64,000 nt of DNA from Planctomycetota bacterium (lineage in GTDB: Bacteria; Planctomycetota; UBA8742; UBA2392). Positions 25,318 to 38,712 of the stretch are shown one piece after another (the first letter of the stretch is position 1; the number at the start of each line of letters is the position of its first letter). The translations under genes were made by a program, and so were the position numbers. Location of the stretch: the NCBI GenBank assembly GCA_015075515.1, contig JABTUE010000003.1, positions 636,005-700,004 on the forward strand. The letters run 5' to 3'. The notes beneath the pieces were generated by a model, which searched no databases, was not told where the DNA came from, and saw only the letters and a list, made by a program, of their open reading frames with translations.

Positions 25318-27575
25318 ATCCCTTTACCCTGGGGTGCAGGCCGCTTTCGCCCGCCAGCACCGGCATGGCCAGTGTAACCGCCGCCATGCTCACCGAGTCC
25401 TGCACCGAACTGCCGCGCGGCATGACGTTGGCCGGGCGCTTGAGCCCCAGCAGCAGCGGCCCCAGCGCCGTGGCCTCGCCGGCCACACGCACCAGACGGA
25501 AAGCCGCGTTGGCCGCGTCCAGGTTCGGAAACACCAGAATGTTGGCCGGTTCGTTCCAGCGTTCGGCCTCCAGAATGTTGCGGAACTCTTCAGGGGCCAG
25601 GGCGATGTCAGCCTGGACTTCGCCAATCGCGTCCACGCCGGGGTTGCGCGCGGTGAACAGTTCGTAGGCCTGGCGCACCTTTTCGGCCTCGGGGTGGTTG
25701 CTGGAACCAAAGTTGTTGTAGCTGACAAAGGCCACGCGCGGTCGGATGCCAAGCGCCGAAACGGCCTCGACGCACAGACGGGCACAATCGGCCAGGTCTT
25801 CGCTGTCGGGGGTGATGTTCAGGGTGGTGTCGGCAAAGAACATCACGCGGTTCTTCAGCACCATGATGTGCATGCCGACCACGCGGCGGGTGTTGCTGCG
25901 GCGGCTGACATAGCGCAACACATGAGGCACGGTTTCGCGGTAGATGCGGTCGGCGGCCGACAGCATGCCGTCCACCATGCCAAGGTCGGTCATCAGGGCC
26001 GCCAGCGAATAGCTGTTCAGTTCGGCCTTGTCTGCAAACAGGCCGCTGCGTTCCTTGAACCGCGTGAGCAGCAGTTCGTTGCGCGGCGGGTCGCGCGGGT
26101 CAATCACCTCGTACTCGCCGTCGGCAAAGCCCTTCATGCCATCGCGGATTCTCTGGGCGTCGCCGACCAGAACCGGCCGGGCCACCCCGTCGCGCAGAAT
26201 CTGGCGCGCCACGGCCAGCACGCGGGCGTCGGCGCCGTCGGGCAGGGCCAGGCGCTTGCGCAGTTCCTGGGCCTTGTGGATGGCCACGCTCATCACGGCG
26301 CGGCCGGGCTCGGTCATCACGCGCAGGCGTTCGCGGTATTCATCCACATTGAGCACCAGACGCGCCACGCCGGTGTCCATGGCGGCCTTGGCCACGGCCG
26401 GGGCCACGTAGTACAGCACGCGCGGGTCAAGCGGCTTGGGGATCAGGTACTCGCGCCCGAACTTGAAGCGTTTGCCGCCGTAGGCGCGGCTGACGCTTTC
26501 GGGCACTTCGGCCTTGGCCAGGCGCGCCAGGGCAAAAGCCGCGGCAACCTTCATTTCCTCGTTGATGGCCGTAGAGCGCGTGTCCAGCGCCCCGCGGAAA
26601 ATGAACGGAAAGCCCAGCACGTTGTTGACCTGGTTGGGGTAGTCGCTGCGGCCGGTGGCGATGATCGCGTCGCCGCGTACGGCACGGGCTTCTTCGGGCG
26701 TGACTTCGGGGTCGGGGTTGGCCATGGCAAAGATGATCGGGTCGCGCGCCATGGACTTCAGCGCCTCGGGCTTCAGCGCGCCCTTGACCGACAGGCCGTA
26801 AAACACGTCGGCGCCGGCCAGCGCGTCTTCCAGCGTGCGCCAGGGCGTCCTGCGGGCAAAGGGTTTCTTGACATCGTTCAGGTCCGTGCGCTGGTCCTGG
26901 ATCACGCCCTTGGTGTCGCACAGAATCACGTTTTCGGGTCGCATGCCCAGGCGGATGGCAAAGTTGGCGCAGGCAATCCCCGCGGCGCCGGCGCCGTTGA
27001 TCACAATCCGCATGTCCTCGAGAGTTTTGCCCACCAGCCTCGCCGGCGTTCATCAGCGCCGCGCCGGAAATGATGGCCGTGCCGTGCTGGTCGTCGTGGA
27101 ACACCGGAATGTTCATGCGTTCCTTGAGCCGGCGCTCGATCTCAAAGCACTCGGGCGCCTTGATGTCCTCAAGGTTGATGCCGCCGAACGTGGGCTCCAG
27201 CAGCGCCACCGCATTGATGAAATCCTCGACGTTTTCGGTCTTCACCCGATGTCGTAGACGTCAATGTCGGCAAACTTTTGAACAGCACGCCCTTGCCTTC
27301 CATCACCGGCTTGCTGGCCAAAGCGCCCAGGTTGCCAATGCCCAGAATCGCCGTGCCGTTGCTGATCACCGCCACCAGGTTGCCCTTGTTGGTGTAACGG
27401 TAGGCGTCGTTTTCCTGGCGCGCGATCTCGCGGCAGGGCTCGGCCACACCCGGCGAATAGGCCAGGGTCAGGTCGCGCTGGGTCAGTGTCGGCTTGGTCG
27501 GTACAACCGCGAGTTTGCCCGGGCGGCCCTTGGCGTGGTACTGAGGCTGGCCTTGTAGACGTCAAAGTCGCTCAT
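25316..27575 (-). CDS. maeB: NADP-dependent malic enzyme with phosphotransacetylase-like domain (frameshifted)
   Basis: Oxidative decarboxylation of malate to pyruvate, with a C-terminal phosphotransacetylase-like regulatory domain as in MaeB. It starts at ATG 27575 (MSDFDVYKA). The malic N-terminal part ([31 protein letters not shown]) is split over frames by four single-base indels near 27543, 27277, 27245 and 27039; correcting them gives 753 residues. From 27034 the frame is clean: [14 protein letters not shown] (NAD(P)-binding), [37 protein letters not shown], then the PTA-like domain to the end. Three of the four indels are homopolymer losses, so sequencing error is likelier than decay. 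The stop codon sits in an inverted repeat. Confidence 0.85.
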
Positions 27576-27639
27576 GGTGTGCTCCCGGCGCACACGCTAG
27601 AACGCGCGCCCGCGCGTGCAATGGGAGTTCGGCAGGCAA

Positions 27640-27666
27640 CAGGAGCCGGCACCGGGCCGGCTCCTG
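27640..27666 (-). terminator. Terminator after the tricorn-like gene
   Basis: Perfect 11-bp stem CAGGAGCCGGC/GCCGGCTCCTG with a 5-nt loop, 22 bases beyond the stop at 27688 for leftward transcription. Confidence 0.7.
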
Positions 27667-27687
27667 TGATGGTTCCAAAACAGTCTG

Positions 27688-30600
27688 CTAGCGCAGCAGC
27701 TCCGGCGGCAGGTACCGCCAGGGGTTGTCCACCGGCGCCAGCCAGCCCTCGGTCGGCGGGACGGCAAAGTCGCCCTCTTTCTGCGGCGCCGTCGGCGTAG
27801 GCACGGGCCCGGGCTGGGGGTTGGCCGGGTTGCGGATCTTGTCCAGCGCGACCTCGATCGCCTTTTCCAGTTGCGTGTCACGGCCGGCCAGCCTGTCGGC
27901 GGGCGTGATTTCGACCATCACATGCGGCTGGCAGCCGTTGCGTTCCTGGTTCATGCCGTCAATGTTGTAAAAGCCGCTGCTGGGCAGGCGCCAGTTCGTG
28001 CCGTCGCTCAGGCGGATGTCGCGGGTGCCGATCACCGCGCCCGGCGTGGGCATGCCCACCAGCGTGGCCATGCCCAGCACCTTCATCGCGTGCGGGAACA
28101 CCTCGGCGTCGCTGTAGCTGCGCTCGTTGATCATCACCACGATCGGGCGGTTCCAGTACACCGGCGGCTGGCCGATGCGCCGGCCGTCGCGCAACTGCAT
28201 ATAGGCGTAAGGCCGCCGCGACAGGATATCAATCAACTGCTGGTGGATGTTGCCGCCGCCGTTGTCGCGCACGTCAATGATCAGCGCCTTGGCGGCCTGC
28301 ACGGCGGGGTTGGCCAGTTCGTTTTCAAAGGCCTGCAGGTTGGGCGGCATCATGTTGGCAATGTGGATGTAGGCGACCTGGCCCGACGATTTCTGGGCCG
28401 AGGTGGTCTTGCAGGCGCGGATGTAGTCCTGGTAGCCGCGCTGGCGACGCTGGGCGAAGCTTTCGGTCTTGACCTTGACCTCGCGCACGCCGTTGCCTTC
28501 GGGGTTGTCGGCCACCCAGAAGGCAACTTCCTGGCCTTCCTTGCCCTCGAGGAAAGCATCCAGGTTGTCGGTGACGGCAAGCTGGCGGCCGTCCACACGG
28601 AAGATGTAGTCGCCCTTGCGGATCCAGGCCTGGTCGGCGGGCCCGCCCTTGTCCACGGCATCCACCCTCAGGCGCTGGCGGCCGCCCTGGACGGCCTCGG
28701 GCACCAGCGACATGCCCAGCAGGCCGGTGTTGGTCGGTCTGGCGCGCATGGTTTCAGCGTTGGCGCCGGTGTGGCTGGCGCTGACTTCGCCGACCATGCG
28801 GTTCAGGTAGTACAGGTATTCTTCGCGTGCCGGCGGCCTGCACCAGTTCGCGGTACTTGCGGCCCAGCGCGGCCCAGTCCTTGCCGTGAAACTTGGGGTC
28901 ATAGAACGACTGTTCGAACGAACGGTGGGCTTCGTCGAAGCTGCGGAGCATTTCTTCTTTCTGGCTGATGCGCTTGGTAGCAATGAACGGAATGCTGCGG
29001 CCGTTGTTGATGCCCGCGGGGGTGGGCGCGTACACAAGTTCGCCCGCCGGGTTGACGTACATGATGTGTTTGCCGTCAGGCGTGAAGCTGGCATAGGCGC
29101 CCTGGCCGATCAGAACCTCGCCGCTGCCGGCCAGGTCGGTGACCAGAACTTCCTGGCGCACAAACGTTGCGCCCTGGGTCACGCGGTCAAAGGCGATAAA
29201 GCGGCCGTCGGGGCTGACCACCGGCACTTCTTCAATCGCGGGCGTGCTGCACACACGGCGCTGGCGCTGCGGCCGTCGGCGTCCATGATCCAGATGTCGG
29301 CGTTGTTGCCGCCGGCGCGGGCGGTATCAAACACAATCTGCTTGCCGTCGGGCGTGAACACCGCGTCGTCGTCGTTGGCCGGGTTGTTGGTCAATTGAAC
29401 GGCGTTGGGGGCGCCAATCGCCTGCAGCCAGATGTCCTTGTTGCCGCTGCGGGTGCTGGTGAAAACAAGCGCCGTGCCGTCGGGGCTCCAGGACTGAAAG
29501 AAATCGTCGGCCGGGTCCTTGGTGAACTGGCGCAGGTTCTGCCGTCAACGTCCATCAGCCAGATATCGGCGTTGCCGCTGCGGTCACTGTAGAAGCTGAT
29601 CGTCCTGCCGTCGGGAGAAAGCTGGGGGTTCTGGTTGTGCCACTGGTCGGCCGTGAGCTGGCGGGCCGAACCGCCGTTGGCGTCCATGATCCAGATATCG
29701 CCGCCCAGTGTGAACAACACGGTCTTGCCGTCACGGGACAGGCTGGCGCGCTCGACGCCGTTGGTGAAGGTGCGGTCAATCATGGTTTCGCCGCGCGAAT
29801 CCTCGCGGATCTCCACCTTGATCAGCCGGGGTTTGGCGCCGGGAGTCTTGAGGTCCAGCGCGTGCAGATAGAACTTCCACACGAACACCGCCGTGCTTTC
29901 GTCGGCGCTGTAGCACACGTTGCTGGCGCCGTCGTCGCCCAGTCTGGTCAACTGTTCGCAGGTGCCCTTTTCGGTGTCGCACACGAACAGTTCAAAGCTG
30001 CCGTCCACCTCGCGCGTGAAGCGCAGGCGCTTGCCGTCCTTGCTGACGCTGGGCTCGCGCGAGTTGCCGTCGAACATCAGCATGTGCTCGGGCGCGTAGC
30101 CCGCCACCTGGCGGTACAGCCGGTCGTTGGCCGAACCCTTGTATTCCTGAACCTTGGCGTCGCTGGCGCCGTCCACAAAGTACAGCGTGGTGCCGTCGTC
30201 GGGCGTGGTGGCGTCGCGGCCGCCGGTGGTGGTCAACTGCACGGGTGTGCCGCCGGCCAGCGGAATCCGCCACACGTCATAGGTGCCGGCGCGATTCCAG
30301 CCCATGTTGCGGTTGGTGAAGAACAGCACGTGCTTGCCGTCGGCGGTAAAGCCGGTGGGCACTTCGGCCGCCGCGTGGTACGTAAGGCGGCGCGGCGGGC
30401 CGCCGTCAATCGGCATCACCCACAGGTCGTAGCTGCCGGCGCGGTCGCTGATGAACACCACCTGCTTGCCGTCGGGCGTGATCATGGGCCGGGTGTCAAA
30501 GGCCCTCGTTGAACGTCAGGCGCGTGGCGCGGCCGCCCTGGGCGGGCATGGACCAGATATCGCCGTGCAGCGTGAACACGATTGTCGCGCCGTCGGGCGA

Positions 30601-30771
30601 CAACGAAGGAAAGCGCGCGCCGGGCACACCGTCACGCGGGTCAAGCACCGGCCGCGCCGGCGCGGCGCCGGGCTGGGCCGGTTGCGCGGGCTGGGGGGCA
30701 CGGGGCGTGCGCTGGGCAAACAGGCCGCCCGCCATCAGGGCGACCACCATCACGACGATCACGGAACGCAT
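27688..30771 (-). CDS. Tricorn-like protease: beta-propeller, PDZ and S41 peptidase domains (frameshifted)
   Basis: Secreted peptidase of the tricorn/C-terminal-processing family, about 1027 residues once corrected. Signal peptide MRSVIVVMVVALMAGGLFA. Next come many WD40/TolB-like blades (FPSLSPDGATIVFTLHGDIW, MITPDGKQVVFISDRAGSYDLWVM, SPDGRTISFYSDRSGNADIW), then a PDZ domain (WIRKGDYIFRVDGRQL) and an S41 catalytic domain with IIDVRDNGGGN and the serine motif NERSYSDAE. Four frame breaks lie near 30503, 29539, 29253 and 28833; each is repaired by one base, mostly in homopolymer runs, and blade repeats continue straight across. It starts at 30771, divergent from the dehydrogenase gene. Confidence 0.85.
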
Positions 30772-30949
30772 GCGTTCACTCCATCCAGGAACAGCCGGAC
30801 GCGCACCGGCGGCCGGCCAACAGAACCAATGTGAATAACCGTTGTACGAGCCGCGGGGCGTTTTCCCAACCAGAATCAGCCCTTACAAACAGGCCCCCGC
30901 CCAGTAGCGGCGCCGGGCCCGGTTGCCTTTCATACTGTCGGGGCCTTGC

Positions 30950-30955
30950 TAGACT
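30950..30955 (+). promoter_or_regulatory. -10-like element TAGACT
   Basis: CTAGACT lies 24 bases before the dehydrogenase ATG in a divergent intergenic region. The box recurs in this genome. No clear -35 was identified. Confidence 0.35.
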
Positions 30956-30979
30956 CTGCGGCCCGACACGGGAGCAATC

Positions 30980-31831
<852 letters not shown>

Positions 31832-31848
31832 CCAAGGCAGGAGAGCCC

Positions 31849-33239
31849 ATGAACCAGCCCCCGAACGTTCCTCCCGGCTATGGCGCGCCCCAGCAGCCCG
31901 CGGGCTACGGCCCGCCGCCGGGCAACCCCGGATACCCGCCGGGGCCGGTGCCGCATTCGGGCAGTTACGCGCCCCCGCCGCAGGGCCACCCCCAGCCCGG
32001 CTATGCCCCGCACCCGCAAAGCTACCCTCAGCAGGGCTTCCGTGGCATGACACGCCAGATTTTCAACCCCGCCAGTTACCGCCAGCAGGGCAGCGGCTCG
32101 TGGGCCGCGGCGTCACTGATCCTCTCTCTGGTCAGCATCCTGTTCTGCGGCCTGCTTTCGCCGCTGTCGCTGGTGTTCGGCCTGGTCGGCATGGTGGGCA
32201 ACAAGCGCGCCAAGGGCCTGGCCTTTGCGGGCTTTCTGATCTCGCTGTGCCAGGTGGGCCTGTGGGTCGCGGTGATGGGCCTTGGCTTTCACCAGGTCTA
32301 CTGGGCCGAAGAATACGCCGCCCAGGCCGGCGCGCCGGTGGTGGCGGCCATTGACGAGTTCAAGAAAGACAACAACCGCGTGCCCCACAGTCTTGAGGAA
32401 CTGGTGGCCAACGGCTATCTGCCCGAGGCCTGGACAACCGGCACGGACAGCCTCGACGGCGCGGTAAAGAAGGCCGTGGAGGGCCGCAAGTGGTCCGAGT
32501 TTTTGCGCTACAAACCCGGCGGCGACGCGGTGTGGGCGGGTGACACGGGGTTTGTCCAGGTCATGCGCAGCGGCGACGCCGACGACTGGGCGGATTTCCT
32601 GGGTGTGCCCGCTCGCGGTGACGGCCCGCCCAAAGAGTACCAGAGCTACGGCCTGGCGTTCATCGGCGTGGATAAAACCTGGCACACCACCGACGACAAA
32701 CCGGTGAAGCAGGAGACCAAGTTCGACCTGCAGACCCTGTTCGGCGGCGGCGACGCCAAAACGCGCGAGATCACGCAAAGCGCCGCGAACTGCAGAAGAT
32801 GCTGCAAAGCCTCGAGAACAAGGCCAAATACTACGAAACCGCCCTGACCAAGGCGCAGAATGACCTGAAGGAAGCCGAAGCCGACCTGCGCAAGATCACC
32901 AAGGAACGCGGCCTCAGGACACTGGAACAGGTCAAGGGCGACAAGGTGGCCAACGAGCATCTGCAACTGATCGGCGAAACCCAGAAGCGGCTGCTGATCG
33001 TGCAGAAGAAGAACAAGGATGCATCGGACACCCACGCCCAGATCAAGGTCAAGATCAAGCGTCTGGCCAACCAGGAAGAAATGGCCAAGCTGGCCGACAG
33101 CCCCGAAGAAATCGCCGCCCTGAACAACCTGATTGAGGAAAGCAAAAAGGCCCTGGACGAAAAATCCGGCCTGGGCGAGCTTGACCGCCTGTCCGAACAG
33201 GACGCGGCCGAGCAGTGGTTCAAGGCCAACTTCCGCTAG
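31849..33239 (+). CDS. Pro/Gly-rich membrane protein with DUF4190-like helices, GspG-like segment and coiled coil (frameshifted)
   Basis: 463 residues after correcting one base near 32783 (an A lost in CAAAG). The N terminus is a low-complexity Pro/Gly/Tyr/Gln tail of about 75 residues. Two transmembrane helices follow (ASLILSLVSILFCGLLSPLS, LAFAGFLISLCQVGLWVAVM) in a DUF4190-like arrangement. Next is a segment like a pseudopilin globular domain (AIDEFKKDNNRVPHSLEELV), then a C-terminal coiled coil of about 140 charged residues (NDLKEAEADLRKITKERG, IKVKIKRLANQEEMAKL). Function unknown. It lies between the dehydrogenase gene and a 12-bp-stem terminator. Confidence 0.6.
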
Positions 33240-33248
33240 TTTCTGCCG

Positions 33249-33277
33249 CAACCGGGGGCGCAACCCGCCCCCGGTTG
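33249..33277 (+). terminator. Hairpin terminator
   Basis: Perfect 12-bp stem CAACCGGGGGCG/CGCCCCCGGTTG with a 5-nt loop, 9 bases after the upstream stop. Confidence 0.75.
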
Positions 33278-33292
33278 CACGCGCAGGGGTTC

Positions 33293-33522
33293 ATGCCGCT
33301 TTCGCCAACAGCCGTGAAGTATCTGGCCATCGGCATTCTGGTGCTTCTGGGGGCCTGTTCATCGGCGCGCTGCTGTGGGACATACTCAAGATCGCGCTGG
33401 GGCTGCTGATCGGTCTTGGCCTGATCTATCTGGGTCTGCGGTTTCTGGCCGGAAAGGGTCTGCCCAGGGCAATGGAAGACGCGGCCAAAAAAGTGGTGGA
33501 TGCCGGCAAGGACGGCAAATAG
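33293..33522 (+). CDS. Small two-helix membrane protein (frameshifted)
   Basis: One missing G in the G-run near 33350 splits it; correction gives 76 residues: YLAIGILVLLGGLFIGALLW and IALGLLIGLGLIYLGLRFLA as two helices and a Lys-rich tail. No family is recognised. It precedes the ABC ATPase gene by 45 bases and could be co-transcribed with it. Confidence 0.5.
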
Positions 33523-33567
33523 CCGGCTTGCCTTGCGCCGCGCCAATAACGATGATCCCGAACACCC

Positions 33568-34507
<940 letters not shown>

Positions 34508-34514
34508 GCCGCGC

Positions 34515-34823
34515 CTATTCTTCGGGCTGGTACACCTGCGGGCGTTTGTACGGGGCGGCGCCGATCACTTCCACGGCCGCGCCCTTCTTTTCAAAACCCG
34601 CTATCTCAAGGTTCCACCGGCCGTTCTCGCGCCGGGGGCCGTTGTAAACCAGTCGCGGCGACTTGCCGTCCTTCAGTTGCGCGGACTTGTCGCCAAACTC
34701 GAACTCGCCCAGCAGGCGAAACGCGGTCAGGCCCATGCCGCCCTCTTTCACGGCGGTGAACACTTCATGCGGCTCCACGACGCGGGGCAGCTTCCATTCA
34801 AACCACAGCGCCCTGTCGTCCAT
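34515..34823 (-). CDS. Hypothetical protein
   Basis: At least 102 residues with no recognised family: RALWFEWKLPRVVEPHEVFTAVKEG, LLGEFEFGDKSAQLKDGKSPRLVYNG, WNLEIAGFEKKGAAVEVIG. The content suggests a beta-rich domain. The frame continues upstream of the ATG at 34823 to 34880 (reading VLQRRFGAQVQTS), where TGA codons stop it, so the real start may be missing. The small gene before it is in the same frame, and the two may be one gene damaged by consensus errors. Confidence 0.45.
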   Translation of the reverse strand: MDDRALWFEWKLPRVVEPHEVFTAVKEGGMGLTAFRLLGEFEFGDKSAQLKDGKSPRLVYNGPRRENGRWNLEIAGFEKKGAAVEVIGAAPYKRPQVYQPEE

Positions 34824-34895
34824 GCTTGTCTGAACCTGCGCGCCGAACCGGCGCTGGAGTACAACCCGTACTCCGTCTACTCACTCTCATCACAC

Positions 34896-35141
34896 TCAGC
34901 CCGCGACCAGCAGGTACACAATCGGCGGGCCCTGCAGCGCCACCGGAGGCAGGTCTTCCTTTTTGGGCGGGGTTTCGGTGGCCTTGACCTCGGTGGGGTG
35001 ACCGTCGCCTCGTCTTCTTGCCAGGCCATGGCGCGGCGTCGCTCGGCGCTGTCAAAGCCCGCCCCGATGTGGCAGGGCCGCAACGGCCAGGGCCGTGCAT
35101 CCAAACAACAGGGCTGTCAACGCGCGTTTCATGGTGTTCAT
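34896..35141 (-). CDS. Small exported hypothetical protein (frameshifted)
   Basis: MNTMKRALTALLFGCTALAVAA is a signal peptide with a lipobox-like LLFGC. Two compensating frame changes near 35065 and 34999 are needed to reach EVKATETPPKKEDLPPVALQG and VYLLVAG, ending at 34896 (81 residues). It starts 1 base after the stop of the beta-barrel gene, so an operon is likely. Confidence 0.4.
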
Positions 35142-35142
35142 A

Positions 35143-36122
35143 CTAGAACCGGTAAGACACGCTTGCACGGGCCGAAAGCTCACGGCCAAGCTGCACGCCG
35201 TTCACATCGCGCCAGAGAATCACTTCAAACTTGGCCTTCATTTCCCACCAGGGTCGCGGGTGCCACTGGATTTTGGGCACCAGCACCAGCTCCTGGCCGC
35301 CGGAATCGCGCACCCGCGCGCCGTCGTCGCGGTCAAAGTCCGCGCGCTGGTACGCCAGCCCGAGCATCAGAAACATCGTGTTGCCGGGAAACTTTTCCTG
35401 GATCACCCGGTACTTCACCTCAAAGTCATGCGCGAAGCTGTCGCCGAAGTCATAGTTGCTGCGCCCCACGCCCACGCTGCGCCAGGTGTATTGCGTGGTC
35501 GAGATCAGCTCCAGCCGGTTACGCGAATAGGCGCTGATGTGCGCAAAGGTCAGCCCGACCGCGCCCTCGCCAAGCTGCATGTCCCGCGGCAGCCGCGCGC
35601 CGTCACGTCCGGCGTTGTTGTCGCCCGTGGGCAGCGTGGCCACACAGGCCAGGTTCAGGCTGGCGCCCTCTCCGCCGCGATCGCCGCCGGGCACCCACCA
35701 CAGGTACCGCATGCGCGCGGCTACGGCCACGTCGCCCAGACCGTGCAACTGGTCGCCCACGACGCCGCTTTCGGTCACGGCCCGGAAATCGCGGAACACA
35801 AACGGCACCACGGCGCTGAGCGTCCACTCACCGGGGATCACGCGCGGCACGCCCTTGCCCAGTTCACGCCCAGGCCAAGCTGGTGGTCAACCTTGAACAG
35901 ACCCTCACGGTTGGCCCGCGGGCGCGCGCCGTCAAACAGGCGCGTGTGCATCTCGTGGCGATGGGCCAGATAAAACTGCACGCCTCCCGCAAACAGCGGC
36001 TCGCTTTCCAGCATGTTGACGCCCACGGCCGGTTCCGCCGCCACCGGCGCAGCCAAAAGCAGCAGCAGGCACCACGGCCCGAACGTGCGCCATACGCATC
36101 GCAGGCATCGTGGGGATCGCAT
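35143..36122 (-). CDS. Outer-membrane beta-barrel-type protein (frameshifted)
   Basis: 326 residues after restoring one base near 35866. The signal peptide WCLLLLLAAPVAA is followed by alternating amphipathic strands (WTLSAVVPFVFRDFRAV, DVAVAARMRYLWWV, NRLELISTTQYTWRSVGVG, WWEMKAKFEVILWRDV), and the protein ends in the aromatic terminus SVSYRF expected for BAM substrates. It resembles the broad MetA-pathway/transporter-like barrel families; cargo unknown. ATG 36122 is chosen for the signal peptide. Confidence 0.6.
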
Positions 36123-36183
36123 GGCGCAAACATAGCAACCCCGGCCGCCAAATCCGTCACGCGTCTGCAACACATGAATCACG

Positions 36184-36552
36184 TTACTTGCGCTTGCGCC
36201 GCGCGGACCTTTCTGACCCCGAACGTCGCCGAGGCTTACCCGGCGCGGCCTTCAGGGCTTCTTTGGCCCATTGGGCCAGTTGGTCGCGATTCTCCTGCAC
36301 GTCCACGGGCACGGTCCAGTAGCCGGCCATCACGTGGCCCGGCCAGGGCTCAAAGGGTTTGCAGCCGGCCTTCTGGAACTTCCCGCGCTGATCGGGCGCC
36401 GCTTTCAGGTACAGCACGTCGTTGTCGGCCAGGCCGAAAATCCTGCCGCCAAAGTATACGCCCGCGCCGCCGAACATGCGCTTGACCTCAATCGCGCCAA
36501 GGGCACTGAACTGGTCGCGCAGGTAGGCCACGAACTCTTCACTCACTGCCAT
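36184..36552 (-). CDS. TfoX/Sxy N-terminal domain protein
   Basis: A 122-residue single-domain protein: FSALGAIEVKRMFGGAGVYFGGRIFGLADNDVLYLK is the TfoX-N signature, with PDQRGKFQKAG and a Lys/Arg-rich tail. Stand-alone TfoX-N proteins are common outside the competence context and their role is unclear. The divergent DUF255 gene starts 23 bases upstream. Confidence 0.85.
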   Translation of the reverse strand: MAVSEEFVAYLRDQFSALGAIEVKRMFGGAGVYFGGRIFGLADNDVLYLKAAPDQRGKFQKAGCKPFEPWPGHVMAGYWTVPVDVQENRDQLAQWAKEALKAAPGKPRRRSGSERSARRKRK

Positions 36553-36563
36553 GCGCCCGATGC

Positions 36564-36569
36564 TAGCAT
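36564..36569 (+). promoter_or_regulatory. -10-like element TAGCAT
   Basis: GCTAGCAT ends 6 bases before the ATG at 36576, the same leaderless geometry as for maf. Confidence 0.3.
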
Positions 36570-36575
36570 CCGGGC

Positions 36576-38712
36576 ATGAACAAACACCGCGCGCCCAACG
36601 CCCTGATCCACGAATCCAGCCCCTACCTGCTGCAGCACGCCTACAACCCCGTGGCCTGGCTGCCCTGGGGCGAGGCCGCGTTTGCCAGAGCCGCGGCCGA
36701 AGACAAGCCGGTCTTTCTGAGCATCGGCTACGCCACCTGCCACTGGTGCCACGTGATGGAGCGCGAAAGTTTCGAAAACGACGAAGTCGCCGCGCTGCTC
36801 AATGAACACTTCATCCCGATCAAGGTAGACCGCGAAGAACGCCCCTGACGTGGACGCCGTCTACATGGCCGTCACCCAGGGCATGTCCGGCGGTCGCGGC
36901 GGCTGGCCCATGAGCGTCTTTCTGTTTCCGGACCGCCGGCCGATCACCGCCGGCACCTACTTTCCGCCCGAAGATCGCTGGGGCCGACCCGGCTTCAAAA
37001 CCGTGCTGCGCCAGATTGCCGAAGTCTGGAAAACCCGCCGCCCCGAACTTGAGGAACAGGCCCAGGCCATCACCGAATGGCTCAACGCCCAGGGCAAGCC
37101 GCTGGGCAAGGCTGAACTCGGCATCGCCACGCTGGTCGAGAACGCCGCCGAGCACGCCCGCCGGTTTGACCACAAACACGGCGGGTTCGAAAGCGCGCCC
37201 AAGTTTCCGACCCCCACCGCCTGAGCGCCCTGATCCGCGCCGCCGGCATCCTGCCCGCCAAAGCTGACGCGGGCGCCCCGTCCGCACCCGAAGTTCTCAA
37301 GATGGCCGTCACCACGCTGGACGCCATGGCCGACGGCGGCATTCATGATCAGTGGGCGGCGGCTTTCACCGCTACTCCACTGATCGCCAGTGGCTGACGC
37401 CCCACTTCGAGAAAATGCTCTACGACCAGGCACTGCTGGTGGAGGCCTACCTCGATGCCTGGCAGGTCACCGGCGAACAGCGCCACGCCGACATCGCCCG
37501 CGACATCCTTGAATACTGCCTGCGCGACCTGCGCGACGAAGGCGGGGCCTTTCATTCGGCCGAAGACGCCGACAGCGAAGGTGTAGAGGGCAAGTTCTAC
37601 GTCTGGTCCATGGCCGAGCCAAGGCCCACCTGGGCGGCGACGCGGCCGTGGTCGCCTCGGCCTGGGGCTGCACTGAAGCCGGCAACTACCACGACGAGGC
37701 CAGCGGCACCCAGACCGGCGACAACATCCTGCATCTGCCCCGCCCGCTGGATCAAACCGCCAGGCTGCACGGCATGGAACCCGCGACCCTGCGCGCAACA
37801 CTGGATCGTGCCCGCGAGATCCTGTTTCAGGTGCGTACCCACCGCGTGCGCCCGCTGCTGGACGACAAGGTACTGACGGACTGGAACGGCCTGATGCTGG
37901 GCGCAATCGCCCGCGCCGGCGTGCTGCTTGGCGAAAAACGCTATCTGCTGGCGGCCAACCAGTGCGCCGAGTTTCTCAGCCGCATGATGTGGCGCGACGG
38001 CCGCCTGCTGCACCGTTATCGCAAGGGCAACGCGGGCATTGCCGGCTTTGTGGACGACTACGCGTTTTTCGGCAACGGGCTGTTTCAACTTTACCAGGCC
38101 ACACTCGAGCCGCGCTGGCTGGAACTGGCGGCCGCCCTGGGCCGCGAATTGGTGCGCCTGTTCTGGCACGAAGACGAAGGCCTGTTCCACACCCAGGGCA
38201 GCGACGACCCCGACAAACTGATCGCGCCCAACCGCAGCGTGTACGACGGGGCGATTCCCAGCGGAAACTCGGCCGCGGCGCTGCTGCTGGCGCGCCTGGG
38301 CCGCACTTTGCAGGACAACAGGCTGCTGGAAATCGCCCGCCGCACTCTGGACGGCATGAGCCCCCAGATTTCCGGCCACACGCCGGGCTTTAATTACGCG
38401 CTACAAGCGCTGGAACACTTCGTGCTGCCGGGCCAGGAGATCGTGATTGCCGGCGAGATGGCCGACAGCGCCACGCGCGCGCTGATTGCCGAAACCCGTA
38501 GGCACTTTCTGCCCCGGGCGATCCTGATCCACCACGAGCCCGGCCCCGACGGCGAAGCCATACGCAAACTGGTGCCCTTTGTGGCCAACCAGCAGCCCGT
38601 GCAGGGCCAACCCGCCGCCTACGTCTGCGAGCACTACACCTGCAAAGCCCCGGTAACCACACCTGAGACCCTGGCGGCAGTGCTTGCGCCCGCGTCACGG
38701 GCTGCAGAGTAA
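36576..38712 (+). CDS. DUF255 thioredoxin-like/glycosidase-like protein, YyaL family (frameshifted)
   Basis: Homologue of B. subtilis YyaL and human SPATA20: an N-terminal thioredoxin fold with the family motif [14 protein letters not shown] (CxxCH) and an (alpha/alpha)6-barrel region. Start [19 protein letters not shown] is diagnostic. Four frame breaks near 36845, 37217, 37354 and 37620 are each repaired by one base (one extra C, three lost bases), giving 712 residues: [77 protein letters not shown]. The last 350 residues are continuous. The family's exact function is unknown. Confidence 0.85.

Noticed and set aside
34880..34898. Four in-frame TGA codons as a poly-selenocysteine stretch
   Set aside because: Four TGAs in seven codons with no redox motif, in a stretch with other frame errors; a gene boundary or bad consensus is likelier.
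36846..36848. TGA in the DUF255 gene as selenocysteine
   Set aside because: The downstream conserved sequence is in another frame; removing one C restores it, so this is a frameshift.
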